64,000 nucleotides of DNA from Nocardia sp. BSTN01 (lineage in GTDB: Bacteria > Actinomycetota > Actinomycetes > Mycobacteriales > Mycobacteriaceae): the NCBI RefSeq assembly GCF_015354405.1, contig NZ_JADKYP010000007.1, forward strand, positions 62,001-126,000. Direction: 5' to 3'. How positions within the stretch are numbered: position 1 is the first letter of the stretch; the number at the start of each line of letters is the position of its first letter. Of the stretch, positions 36,063 through 43,508 are shown piece after piece. The translations under genes and the position numbers were made by a program. Under the pieces are notes generated by a model, which ran no database searches, was not told where the DNA came from, and saw nothing but the letters and a program-made list of their open reading frames with translations.

Positions 36063-36182
36063 GCGGAGCGCACCTCTTGGGTATAGCTTAATTATCTGTC
36101 GTTATCGACCGGAGCCAACGGCTCGCGGCCGAACGGAGGATCCGGTTCGCCCGGTTCGTATCTCGATTCGAGGGAGCACATA

Positions 36183-37019
36183 GTGACGGTCTATTTCGAA
36201 GGTTCGAGCGGTGTACAACTGGCCGCCGACGTAACGGGGCCATGGAACGGCCGACCGGTGGTCCTGCTCCACGGAGGTGGGCAGACACGGCATTCTTGGG
36301 GCGGAACCAGCCGGGCTCTGGCCGAACGGGGATATCTCGCCCTCGCTCTCGATGCCCGTGGGCACGGCGATAGCGATTGGTCCAAGGATTCCGACTACTC
36401 CATCGATGCCTACGTCGGCGACCTGCGGGCAGTTCTCGCACAGCTGGGCCGCCCGGCCGCGCTCGTCGGCGCATCGCTGGGCGGGCTCACCTCTCTGCTG
36501 GCGCGGGGCGAACAACCTATGGTGGACAGCCCCGCTATCGTGCTGGTCGATGTGACACCCCGCATGCAGCCCGATGGCCGCCGGCGGATTACGGAATTCA
36601 TGCGAGGTCGTCCGGAGGGCTTCGCCACGGTGGAGGAAGCCGCGGACGCCGTTTCCGCGTACCTGCCCAACCGTCCTCGGCCCAAGGATGTCAGCGGTCT
36701 GGTCAAGAACCTCCGACTCGGCCCGGACGGTCGCTACCGCTGGCACTGGGATCCCGCCTTCGCCGAGGGCACCCGCCTGATGAACGACACCGCCCGGCCG
36801 GAGCGATTCGAAGCCGCGGCGGCCGCGATCACCGCACCGATGCTCCTGGTTCGGGGCAGCATCAGCGAGGTGGTCGCCGACGAGGATGTCCAGGCCCTGC
36901 GCACCTTCGCCCCCGATATGGAATTCGTGGACGTGGAGGGTGCGAGTCATATGGTCGCCGGTGACCGCAACGACGTATTCGCCGCGGCGACAATACGTTT
37001 CCTGGAGCGGCACTACTGA
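36183..37019 (+). CDS. Alpha/beta-hydrolase
   Basis: 278 residues from GTG 36183, 9 bases after GAGGGA. The oxyanion motif is LLHGGGQTRHSW, the nucleophile Ser98 lies in GASLGG, an acid is likely near LVRGSISEVV, and His256 is in GASHMV. No signal peptide, so cytoplasmic. The nearest-looking groups are epoxide hydrolase/haloalkane dehalogenase and ring-fission hydrolases. It ends at a bidirectional terminator. Confidence 0.85.
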   Translation: MTVYFEGSSGVQLAADVTGPWNGRPVVLLHGGGQTRHSWGGTSRALAERGYLALALDARGHGDSDWSKDSDYSIDAYVGDLRAVLAQLGRPAALVGASLGGLTSLLARGEQPMVDSPAIVLVDVTPRMQPDGRRRITEFMRGRPEGFATVEEAADAVSAYLPNRPRPKDVSGLVKNLRLGPDGRYRWHWDPAFAEGTRLMNDTARPERFEAAAAAITAPMLLVRGSISEVVADEDVQALRTFAPDMEFVDVEGASHMVAGDRNDVFAAATIRFLERHY

Positions 37020-37023
37020 TCGA

Positions 37024-37060
37024 ACGCAGCGGCCGCGCTGTTGTGGCGCGGCCGCTGCGT
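37024..37060. terminator. Bidirectional GC-rich terminator hairpin
   Basis: A perfect 15-bp stem (37024-37038 with 37046-37060, ACGCAGCGGCCGCGC and its complement) encloses a 7-base loop. It lies between the convergent hydrolase (ends 37019) and the lipocalin-like gene (ends 37119). No long T run follows, so it is a high-GC type hairpin serving both strands. Confidence 0.8.
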
Positions 37061-37118
37061 ATGAGTGCGTCGATTCTCCGCGGCGCCGGCACACTGCCCG
37101 GCGCCCGGAGGATACCGA

Positions 37119-38312
37119 TCAGCCCAGATGTTCGTCGGTGATGCCGTATTTCGGCAGCTCCCCGATCGCGAACGGCTCGAGCACGCCGAAGCTCTCGACA
37201 CCGTCGACGGTGTACCGCGCCGCGATTTCCTCGCAGCCGTAGAGCTCGTCCAGAACCGCTTTGTCGCTGAGGTCGAGCTTCTCGCCCTCGACGACCAGAT
37301 CCTTGCCGAAGTGCTTGCCCTGGTACCAGTTTCGGAAGCCGAAGTAGCCGCCGCCGCGGAAGTAGTAGGTCAGCCCGATTCCCTCCGCCACCATTTCCCG
37401 CTTACTGCCGTCCTCCACGGTCACCGTCGCGTCGAGCTTGCGAGCGCGGCGGGTGCCTTCGTGGAAGGACCAGTTCATCTCGATGTCGGTCACCATCTGG
37501 GGGCGTGCGGTAATACCTTGTTCGTCGGGCGTAACGACGAATCCGCCCGCACCCGCGGCACCGGATGTCGCGAGCATGGTGCCGCTCGCGGACTCGGCGA
37601 ACGTCGCACAGATGGTCTCCGAGCCGCGGTCCACGCAGAACATACCGCTCATATTGGGCCGCGGCTCGCGGTCGCCGAGGTACATCCCGGCTTCGCGAGT
37701 CACGTCCATCTCCGTGTTGCGCACGATCCACGATGCCGGGGCGCCGGTCATACCGCGCACGCCCCACGAGCGGTCCTTGTAGGCGAACGACTGCTCGGGA
37801 GTGATCTCGTAGCGCTTGCCCTCTACGGTGACCCAGCCACGGGCCCGTCCCAGCTGGAAGAACCGGATGGTGTCGTTCATCGTCACACCGCGGATGCGAG
37901 TGCGGCCGCCGGTCTCCGCGATGGGGGGATAGGGACTTTCGAACTCGATATCGAACGCGATACCGAACTCGTTCTCGTCCAAGCGGATTCGATTACCCCG
38001 CGGCGGGTCGATCGACTCCCAGTGGATCGGTCCCACGCTGGTGGAGTCGATATCCGGCCGCAGTTCGCGGGAGGCGCGAACGTTGTATTGCCAGCCCGGG
38101 ACGGCGACGCCCGCGAAAGCGTCGAAAACGTTGCGGTTGGAGTACTTTCCGACGCCGACGGCGACCATCACCTCGCCGGTGGTGTCGTAGGCCACGAGGT
38201 AGCCCTTTTCCGTCCAATTCCGATCGGTCGACTGTGGTTGTTCGACACCGGCGACGGTCTGGTGGACCATCAGGTCGTCCAGACCGGTCAACACGAGTGG
38301 GCGTTCGGACAT
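37119..38312 (-). CDS. DUF7064/DUF7065-type (AttH/CrtC-like) protein
   Basis: 397 residues. Largely beta: GWVTVEGKRYEITPEQSFAY followed by KDRSWGVRG, a motif recurrent in two-barrel lipocalin-like proteins, then MSGMFCVDRG and a C-terminal ELYGCEEIAARYTVDGVESFG. No signal or membrane segment. It is the last gene of a three-gene minus-strand set with a FadE36-type phosphotransferase and a second lipocalin-like protein. Proteins of this type recur beside steroid and lipid catabolic genes in actinobacteria and sphingomonads, but no biochemical role is established. A substrate-carrier or isomerase function is only a possibility. Confidence 0.75.
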   Translation of the reverse strand: MSERPLVLTGLDDLMVHQTVAGVEQPQSTDRNWTEKGYLVAYDTTGEVMVAVGVGKYSNRNVFDAFAGVAVPGWQYNVRASRELRPDIDSTSVGPIHWESIDPPRGNRIRLDENEFGIAFDIEFESPYPPIAETGGRTRIRGVTMNDTIRFFQLGRARGWVTVEGKRYEITPEQSFAYKDRSWGVRGMTGAPASWIVRNTEMDVTREAGMYLGDREPRPNMSGMFCVDRGSETICATFAESASGTMLATSGAAGAGGFVVTPDEQGITARPQMVTDIEMNWSFHEGTRRARKLDATVTVEDGSKREMVAEGIGLTYYFRGGGYFGFRNWYQGKHFGKDLVVEGEKLDLSDKAVLDELYGCEEIAARYTVDGVESFGVLEPFAIGELPKYGITDEHLG

Positions 38313-38323
38313 GTTCGTTCCTT

Positions 38324-39403
38324 TCAGCGCACCCGCGCGAGCTGATCCAGCAGGATGCGAGTAGTGGGGTTGTTCTCCAGGAAGCCCGGAGGGAAGAAGT
38401 TCCAGCCCATGTGCTTGGCGACGCGATTTGTCAGCAGCAGCAGGGTCGCCAGGCGCAGCGCTGTCAGCGTTCGGTAGTAGTCGAAATCCTCGACCTTGCG
38501 CCCGAGCGACTGCTCGTAGTGCGCGATCGTCTCCGCTTCGCCGGGCAGGCCGGCCAGCCGGGGCACGTCATGGGCTTGCGCCGCCACTTCGTCGACGATC
38601 ACGAAATACGCGAGGTCGAGCTCCGGCGGACCGAAGTGCGCCAGTTCCCAGTCGAGCAGCGCCGCGACGTCGGAATCTCGGTACAAGATGTTGCCGATCT
38701 TCGCATCGCCCCAGCACAGGCCCCAGTGTTGCGGGCTGGGCCGATTCTGCTTCACCCAGTCGAGCGCGGGCAGGAGGAACGGTGCGTGTTCGCTCGCACC
38801 GCCCCATTCCATCCAGTGCTCGATCTTGGCCAGCTCGGCGTCGAGCGTCTGGATGCCGTCGGACGGGGAGCCCAGGCACGCCAACTCCGGGGCCGGTGCC
38901 GGACCGAGGCGATGGACGTCCGCCATGGCGTCGACCGTCCGCCACCACAGCTGTTGCCTGCCGGGCTCGTCCAGGTCGGCGAATACGCCTTTGCCGTGGT
39001 AGCCGGGGCGGCGGTCCGGGCACACCTCTCCCTCGACCCGGTCCATGACGAGGAACTCGTTGCCGAGCACCGACGGATCCCGTTCCAGCCATCGCACGGG
39101 AGCGACCGGAATGCCATGTGCCGCCAGCACTTTCGGCACCTCGTACTGAGCGGTCAGATCGGTGCCGGGGATGAGCGTGAAGGTGTCGGGCGCCATGCGC
39201 AACACCAGCTGTTCGTCACCTGCCGGGCAGGCGACATCGAGGAAATAGGTTGCGTTCGACAGTCCGGACGGACCACCCGTGATCGACGTGACCGACGCCG
39301 CGCCGTCCGCGCCCAGTCGTTCCCCGAGCCACCGCTCGAGCAGCGGCAACCGCTCGGTGAGGTCGTTACGCTTACTGCCTGCCGCGCCGCTCAACTGCGC
39401 CAC
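38324..39403 (-). CDS. APH-type phosphotransferase family protein (FadE36-like)
   Basis: 359 residues if begun at GTG 39403. A GTG at 39448 and a TTG at 39394 are also possible; 39403 keeps the overlap with the upstream gene short. Kinase-like fold: GGPSGLSNATYFL glycine loop, LVLRM with the ATP Lys replaced by Arg, the Brenner-type loop CWGDAKIGNILY (Trp in place of the usual His) and LLDWELAHFG. The WGD form is typical of FadE36/ACAD10-like proteins, which phosphorylate hydroxyacyl-type lipids or CoA esters. Its place between two lipocalin-like genes suggests a lipid substrate, not antibiotic resistance. Confidence 0.82.
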   Translation of the reverse strand: MAQLSGAAGSKRNDLTERLPLLERWLGERLGADGAASVTSITGGPSGLSNATYFLDVACPAGDEQLVLRMAPDTFTLIPGTDLTAQYEVPKVLAAHGIPVAPVRWLERDPSVLGNEFLVMDRVEGEVCPDRRPGYHGKGVFADLDEPGRQQLWWRTVDAMADVHRLGPAPAPELACLGSPSDGIQTLDAELAKIEHWMEWGGASEHAPFLLPALDWVKQNRPSPQHWGLCWGDAKIGNILYRDSDVAALLDWELAHFGPPELDLAYFVIVDEVAAQAHDVPRLAGLPGEAETIAHYEQSLGRKVEDFDYYRTLTALRLATLLLLTNRVAKHMGWNFFPPGFLENNPTTRILLDQLARVR

Positions 39404-40428
39404 CGCTGGGTCGGCGTGGTTCCGTGGCCGGGGGCGATTTCGCCCCACGCGAACCAGATGTCGGGTTCGCGCGTGTCACCGACACGACGCCAGCGTCCCT
39501 CGTTCTGGGGCGTCGGGAGCTTCTTCGCGGCGCTGAGGAAGTCCGGCATGATGCCGTGCGGATCGGGCAGGAACTCCCACTTCTCACCATTGATCTCGAG
39601 GGTGATGTCCTTGGGGAAGTTCCGGTCCTCACCCGGGAACACCTCGCCGGTGACCGCGGTGGTGCGCAAAATCTCCTGCCGTTCGTTCGTCAGGAGAGCG
39701 AAGCCCCCGCGATCGTTGGCCAGCATGAAATGCCCGGCGTCGTAGGTGCCGTCGGTGTACTTGGTGGCCCAGGTGTACCAGGTGTTGTGCAGCTGCTCGC
39801 CGACCAGCACATCCTTCTTGACGTAGAGCATGCCGCCCTCCGCCATCCAGGTACGGTCCAGACCGATGAAGCCGCGCACGGCTCGGCCATCGGCGGTCCC
39901 GCTGACCTCGTACAACTGCGACACGTACAGAATGCCCTTGTCCGGAGCGGGGACATGCCACTGCAAACCGGGCGGAAGCAGTCGACCGGTCAACTCCATC
40001 GCATCGGCTTCGCTCCAGGTCACGGCATCCTGGGACATGGTGACGCGCCACGGCTTGCCCTCGGCACCGGCCGCGCTGGCCCAGATGGCGAGTTCGTCGT
40101 CGCCCTCGACGGTGACCGAACACCCGCGACTGGTCGCCGCGGCAGCGCTCGCGGAGCCGTCGATGTGCAGGACGTTGTCGTCGTTGAGGGTGGACTGCAC
40201 GATCAGTCCGCTCATACCCCGGTCCGTCGGGGAGGCCGGGATGCGCCGGGTCGGCTCGAAGATGACACCGTCGGCCGTCCGCAGGCACCCGTACAGGAAG
40301 GTTCCCTCCGGAACGAGGCCGAAATAGCCCCTGGTGTCGGTCATGGCCGTCGGGCTCGGCTGATGCGGGCCGACCATCGCTTGCCAGCCGAAATGACCGA
40401 CCGGAGGCCAGGGAAGTGTCTGCGTCAC
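39391..40428 (-). CDS. Lipocalin-like (AttH/CrtC/DUF7064-type) protein, paralogue 2
   Basis: 345 residues from GTG 40428, seven bases after AAAGG. It contains MELTGRLLPPGLQWHVPAPD, YVSQLYEVSG, RGFIGLDRTWM and YTWATKYTDGTYDAGHFML. The first two match the partial gene at 1-506 and the pattern GRL-PGLQW/GHF recurs in 62518-63561. Mostly beta, no signal. First gene of the set with 38324 and 37119; its promoter includes the box at 40568-40582. Confidence 0.78.
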   Translation of the reverse strand: MTQTLPWPPVGHFGWQAMVGPHQPSPTAMTDTRGYFGLVPEGTFLYGCLRTADGVIFEPTRRIPASPTDRGMSGLIVQSTLNDDNVLHIDGSASAAAATSRGCSVTVEGDDELAIWASAAGAEGKPWRVTMSQDAVTWSEADAMELTGRLLPPGLQWHVPAPDKGILYVSQLYEVSGTADGRAVRGFIGLDRTWMAEGGMLYVKKDVLVGEQLHNTWYTWATKYTDGTYDAGHFMLANDRGGFALLTNERQEILRTTAVTGEVFPGEDRNFPKDITLEINGEKWEFLPDPHGIMPDFLSAAKKLPTPQNEGRWRRVGDTREPDIWFAWGEIAPGHGTTPTQRWRS

Positions 40429-40567
40429 AGTAGACCTTTCTCGTTGTGTAGCACCACTGGCCGCAACCTTCGCCGTGCGGAGCCGGCTCGACAAGGACTG
40501 CGTCGAGGGTGGTATCGGGAGTGACAGGCACGGGCGTCGGTTGGCCGACGCGTAGCACCAATACGGC

Positions 40568-40582
40568 CTATTATCTAACTTA
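40568..40582. promoter_or_regulatory. Box resembling those at 33048 and 53008
   Basis: On the minus strand it reads TAAGTTAGATAATAG, matching the mce box (33048-33062) at 12 of 15 positions. It lies 140 bp upstream of the lipocalin-like gene (GTG 40428). Confidence 0.4.
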
Positions 40583-40744
40583 TTAATCCGTGTGTAAACC
40601 CGGCCGACACCAGGCTCGCGCAGTAGCCAGAGACCTCCACTATCTGCATGTAGGACGCCAGCATAGGCGCCGAGCACGCCGCGAACGCCCACTCGCCACA
40701 GCAGGTCACGGACGCGTAAAACATGCACTTAATTGCTATCGTTA

Positions 40745-40752
40745 AACTATTT
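40745..40752 (+). promoter_or_regulatory. AACTATTT element just upstream of the XRE regulator
   Basis: AACTATTT occurs inside TTAAACTATTTATCCATACT, ending 15 bases before GTG 40768. A -10 hexamer such as CATACT (40755-40760) ends 7 bases before that GTG, so the message may be leaderless. The same eight bases recur at 43453-43460. Confidence 0.4.
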
Positions 40753-40767
40753 ATCCATACTGGCTAC

Positions 40768-41673
40768 GTGAGCGCAGCGGATTCGAAGCAACGACGGCTG
40801 GAACTCGCCGCTTTCCTCCGCGCGAAACGCGCCGCGGCTCCCGTCCCTTCCAGCGATACCTCGAGTCCGAAACGCCGGGTACCCGGGCTGCGCCGCGAGG
40901 AGGTCGCTCATCTGGCCGGGGTGAGTTACACGTGGTACACCCGGCTGGAACAGGGCCGCGATGTACGGCCCACCGCACAGGTCGTCGACGCCGTCGCTCG
41001 CGCCCTTGGTCTGGACGAGGTGAGTCACCGCCACCTGCGCAGACTGGCGGACCTGCCGCTCGGAGACCGGGCGGAGGCCGCGGATTCGGTCGGGGAGGAC
41101 GTGCTGATGCTGCTCGAGCACCTTCTCCCGGCGCCCGCGGTGGTGCTGAACTCTCGTTTCGACTATGTCGCGTGGAACGATGCCCATTCCACCTTGTTCT
41201 GCGATGCCTCGCGGCTGCCGACCGATCGGCGTAACGCGTTGTGGGCGACCTTCATGGTGCCGGCCGTTCGCGAATCACTGGTGGACTGGGACGAGCAGGC
41301 CAGGTCGGTGATCGCGCAGTTTCGCGCGGAGGCGGCACTGCGTCCGGCCGATGGCCGCTCCGATGAGCTCGTCGCCGAATTGATAAGCCACAGTCCCGAA
41401 TTCGCGTGCTGGTGGGCGGCACACGAGGTACGGCGGGGCGACGCCAGGAGCTGTGTGTTCCGCCATCCGCAGGCCGGCGAAGTCCGCACTCGGCTCGTGC
41501 AATTGCGCCTGGTGGCGCAACCATGGTTCAAACTCGTCACGCACCTGCCCGAGGGCGAGGGCACCGTCGACCGGCTGCGGGCCCTGCAGGGCAGCGAGAT
41601 ATGGACAGCGCGGGTGGCGGGCCGGCAGCCGCTCGAAAGCTCGCCGGCGTCCGAGACACCGCCGCCCCGCTGA
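40768..41673 (+). CDS. XRE-type regulator with MmyB-like ligand domain
   Basis: 301 residues from GTG 40768; ATG-like starts further upstream would put coding sequence across the AT-rich promoter. An N-terminal XRE helix-turn-helix (about 12-90; GLRREEVAHLAGVSYTWYTRLEQGR) is followed by an MmyB-type PAS-like ligand-binding domain (about 105-280; YVAWNDAHSTLFCD). In Streptomyces such domains bind fatty acids or similar ligands. It is divergent from the lipocalin-like gene at 40428, which is a plausible target. Confidence 0.9.
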   Translation: MSAADSKQRRLELAAFLRAKRAAAPVPSSDTSSPKRRVPGLRREEVAHLAGVSYTWYTRLEQGRDVRPTAQVVDAVARALGLDEVSHRHLRRLADLPLGDRAEAADSVGEDVLMLLEHLLPAPAVVLNSRFDYVAWNDAHSTLFCDASRLPTDRRNALWATFMVPAVRESLVDWDEQARSVIAQFRAEAALRPADGRSDELVAELISHSPEFACWWAAHEVRRGDARSCVFRHPQAGEVRTRLVQLRLVAQPWFKLVTHLPEGEGTVDRLRALQGSEIWTARVAGRQPLESSPASETPPPR

Positions 41674-41685
41674 GGCCCCATCCCG

Positions 41686-43182
41686 TCACATCTGCAGTTC
41701 GCGCAGCGCGTCCTCCAGGTAGTGCGCGATGTCCCAGACGTCGGGTACATCGTCGGAGCAGGCCACTATCCCGAAATCGAGATGCCCGTCGTACGACATC
41801 ACCGTGATATTGAGACTGCCTGCGATCGAGACGAGGGTCGACACCGGATAGCTCCGCAGCACCCGGATTCCCTCTATGTAGAGCGGAAGCTGCGGGCCCG
41901 GAATATTGGAGACGATCAGATTCGCGAGCGGCAGCACCGGTGCGGCTATCCGGATCAGCGCGCGGGTGACGACCCCGTGCATCAGAGACGGCACCAACGA
42001 GCTGATCTGCTCCAACAGGGCCGGGGGCAGTGCGGCGAATCGTTCCTTCACTCGAATCAAGCTGTCGTGCAGCAATTTCAGGCGGTGATGTGGGTTCGGC
42101 TCCGAGATCGGCAGAGAACTCAACATGACGGAGAATCGGTTGCCGCCGGTGCCGAATTGCTCCGGCGTGCGCACAGATACCGGGATGGCGGCCAGCAGCG
42201 GCGTGTCGACGTCTACGTCGTGGTCGAGCATCCATCGGCGCACAGCCGAGGTGCACAAGGCCATGACCACGTCGTTGACGGTCCCGTCGATACCGGCCTT
42301 GATCGCTTTGACCGCGTCGAGCGGCAGCGACACGAACGCCACACTGCGGTTGGCGGTCGACGGCCCGTTGAACGGTACCTGTTCGTGTTTCGCGGGCACG
42401 CCGCTCCCGATTCCCACGATGGCAGATCCCGCTTGCAGGACGGCGCCGACCCGGGTGACCTGCCGTGTCAGCACATTCGGAACGCTGCGTGCCACCATCT
42501 CGACGGCAGACGGCGTTCGGGTACGCGGGATACCATCGGCGGGCAGCGGCCTCGGGGCGCCGTCGGCGCTGACATCGAGGATCGCGGCCATGATCTCCGC
42601 CGCCGACATCCCGTCCACGACCGAGTGGTGCACCTTCGCATAAACGGCTTGCCGACCATCCGCCAGCCCGGTGAGCAGATCACACTCCCACAGCGGTCGT
42701 GAGCGGTCCAACGGCTCCGCATGCCGGCGTTCGACGTACTCGGCGAGCTGTACGTCCCCAGCGCCGGCTGGGAGGCGCACTTCCCGGATATGAGATCCGA
42801 GGTCGATGGTCTCCGCATCCTCCCAGTACGGAAGGTCGATCCCGAGCGGGACCGTGCGCAGCCGCCACCGCAGAGCCGGCGCGAGATGCAGCCGATCGCC
42901 GAACAATCGACGCAGCCCGTCCGCGGTCAGCGGACCCCGCGGCGCGTTCCGCGAGTCGAGGAGGATCAGCATCCCGACATGCAATGCGGCAGTGGCGGTT
43001 TCGCAGTCGAGCAGTTGCACGTCCAATGCGCTGAGCTGTCGCGGTTCGCCCGGTGTGGGCGCCCCCGGGATCACGACCGCGGGAACCCCTACTCGCGCAT
43101 CGTGATCGACGGTTGGCGGCAAACCCGATGCGGTCGCACTGGGGGCGTCGGAGAAGAGGATGGTGGTATGCGGCTGACCCAT
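41686..43182 (-). CDS. WS/DGAT wax ester synthase/diacylglycerol acyltransferase
   Basis: 498 residues. The active-site HHSVVDG at 185-191 (His185, His186, Asp190) is intact, with the conserved PLW motif near 163 and NxNDV-type TVNDVVMALC near 305 plus SNIPGP near 420. It makes triacylglycerol or wax esters from acyl-CoA and an alcohol, for storage. It converges with the XRE gene and is divergent from the conservon, and has no operon partner. Confidence 0.92.
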   Translation of the reverse strand: MGQPHTTILFSDAPSATASGLPPTVDHDARVGVPAVVIPGAPTPGEPRQLSALDVQLLDCETATAALHVGMLILLDSRNAPRGPLTADGLRRLFGDRLHLAPALRWRLRTVPLGIDLPYWEDAETIDLGSHIREVRLPAGAGDVQLAEYVERRHAEPLDRSRPLWECDLLTGLADGRQAVYAKVHHSVVDGMSAAEIMAAILDVSADGAPRPLPADGIPRTRTPSAVEMVARSVPNVLTRQVTRVGAVLQAGSAIVGIGSGVPAKHEQVPFNGPSTANRSVAFVSLPLDAVKAIKAGIDGTVNDVVMALCTSAVRRWMLDHDVDVDTPLLAAIPVSVRTPEQFGTGGNRFSVMLSSLPISEPNPHHRLKLLHDSLIRVKERFAALPPALLEQISSLVPSLMHGVVTRALIRIAAPVLPLANLIVSNIPGPQLPLYIEGIRVLRSYPVSTLVSIAGSLNITVMSYDGHLDFGIVACSDDVPDVWDIAHYLEDALRELQM

Positions 43183-43360
43183 GGCTTACTCCCGATCATT
43201 CCCGGATCTCGCAGGGCGCATCAGCAGCCGAAATCTACTGAGGGGCCGTTGGAACCGGGCATCCGTAGTGATTCCGCGCATCGCGGCGCGGGCGCGACGG
43301 CCGGCGTCCAACACTCGAGCCGACCCGAAAAGCTTTGTGCAGTCTAGCTTTCAATCGGGC

Positions 43361-43384
43361 CCACATGTGGCGTGAACCACATGG
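43361..43384. promoter_or_regulatory. CCACATGTGG palindrome plus direct repeat
   Basis: CCACATGTGG is a perfect 10-bp palindrome at 43361-43370, and CCACATGG repeats at 43377-43384, 16 bp later, in the same orientation. They lie between divergent WS/DGAT and conservon genes and may be a repressor or activator site. Confidence 0.35.
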
Positions 43385-43452
43385 TGTTGTGTTAAATCTG
43401 GGCGAACACTCGGCAAGCAGTCACTCACGGCTCACAACTCTGGCAATAACTA

Positions 43453-43460
43453 AACTATTT
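43453..43460 (+). promoter_or_regulatory. AACTATTT element upstream of the conservon
   Basis: AACTATTT occurs in ACTAAACTATTTATCTAC, 49 bp before the GTG start of the sensor. Its neighbouring bases resemble the element at 40745. Confidence 0.4.
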
Positions 43461-43508
43461 ATCTACTTGACCTTCCCTAGTGCAGCGGGCTGCGATACCT
43501 TCCTTCAG

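Larger units (their letters stand above)
40429..40767. other. Divergent promoter region, lipocalin-like gene / XRE regulator
   Basis: 339 bp. AT-rich stretches at 40561-40590 and 40725-40760 stand out from a GC-rich background and fit the promoters of the two divergent genes. No further gene is seen. Confidence 0.6.
43183..43508. other. Divergent region WS/DGAT / conservon
   Basis: 326 bp. Holds the palindrome at 43361-43370, a second CCACATGG copy at 43377-43384 and an AT-rich element at 43445-43470 that contains AACTATTT at 43453-43460. No gene is seen. Confidence 0.6.

Noticed and set aside
38324-39403. Aminoglycoside resistance kinase
   Set aside because: The WGD loop, lipid context and FadE36-like sequence argue for a lipid/CoA metabolite kinase rather than resistance.
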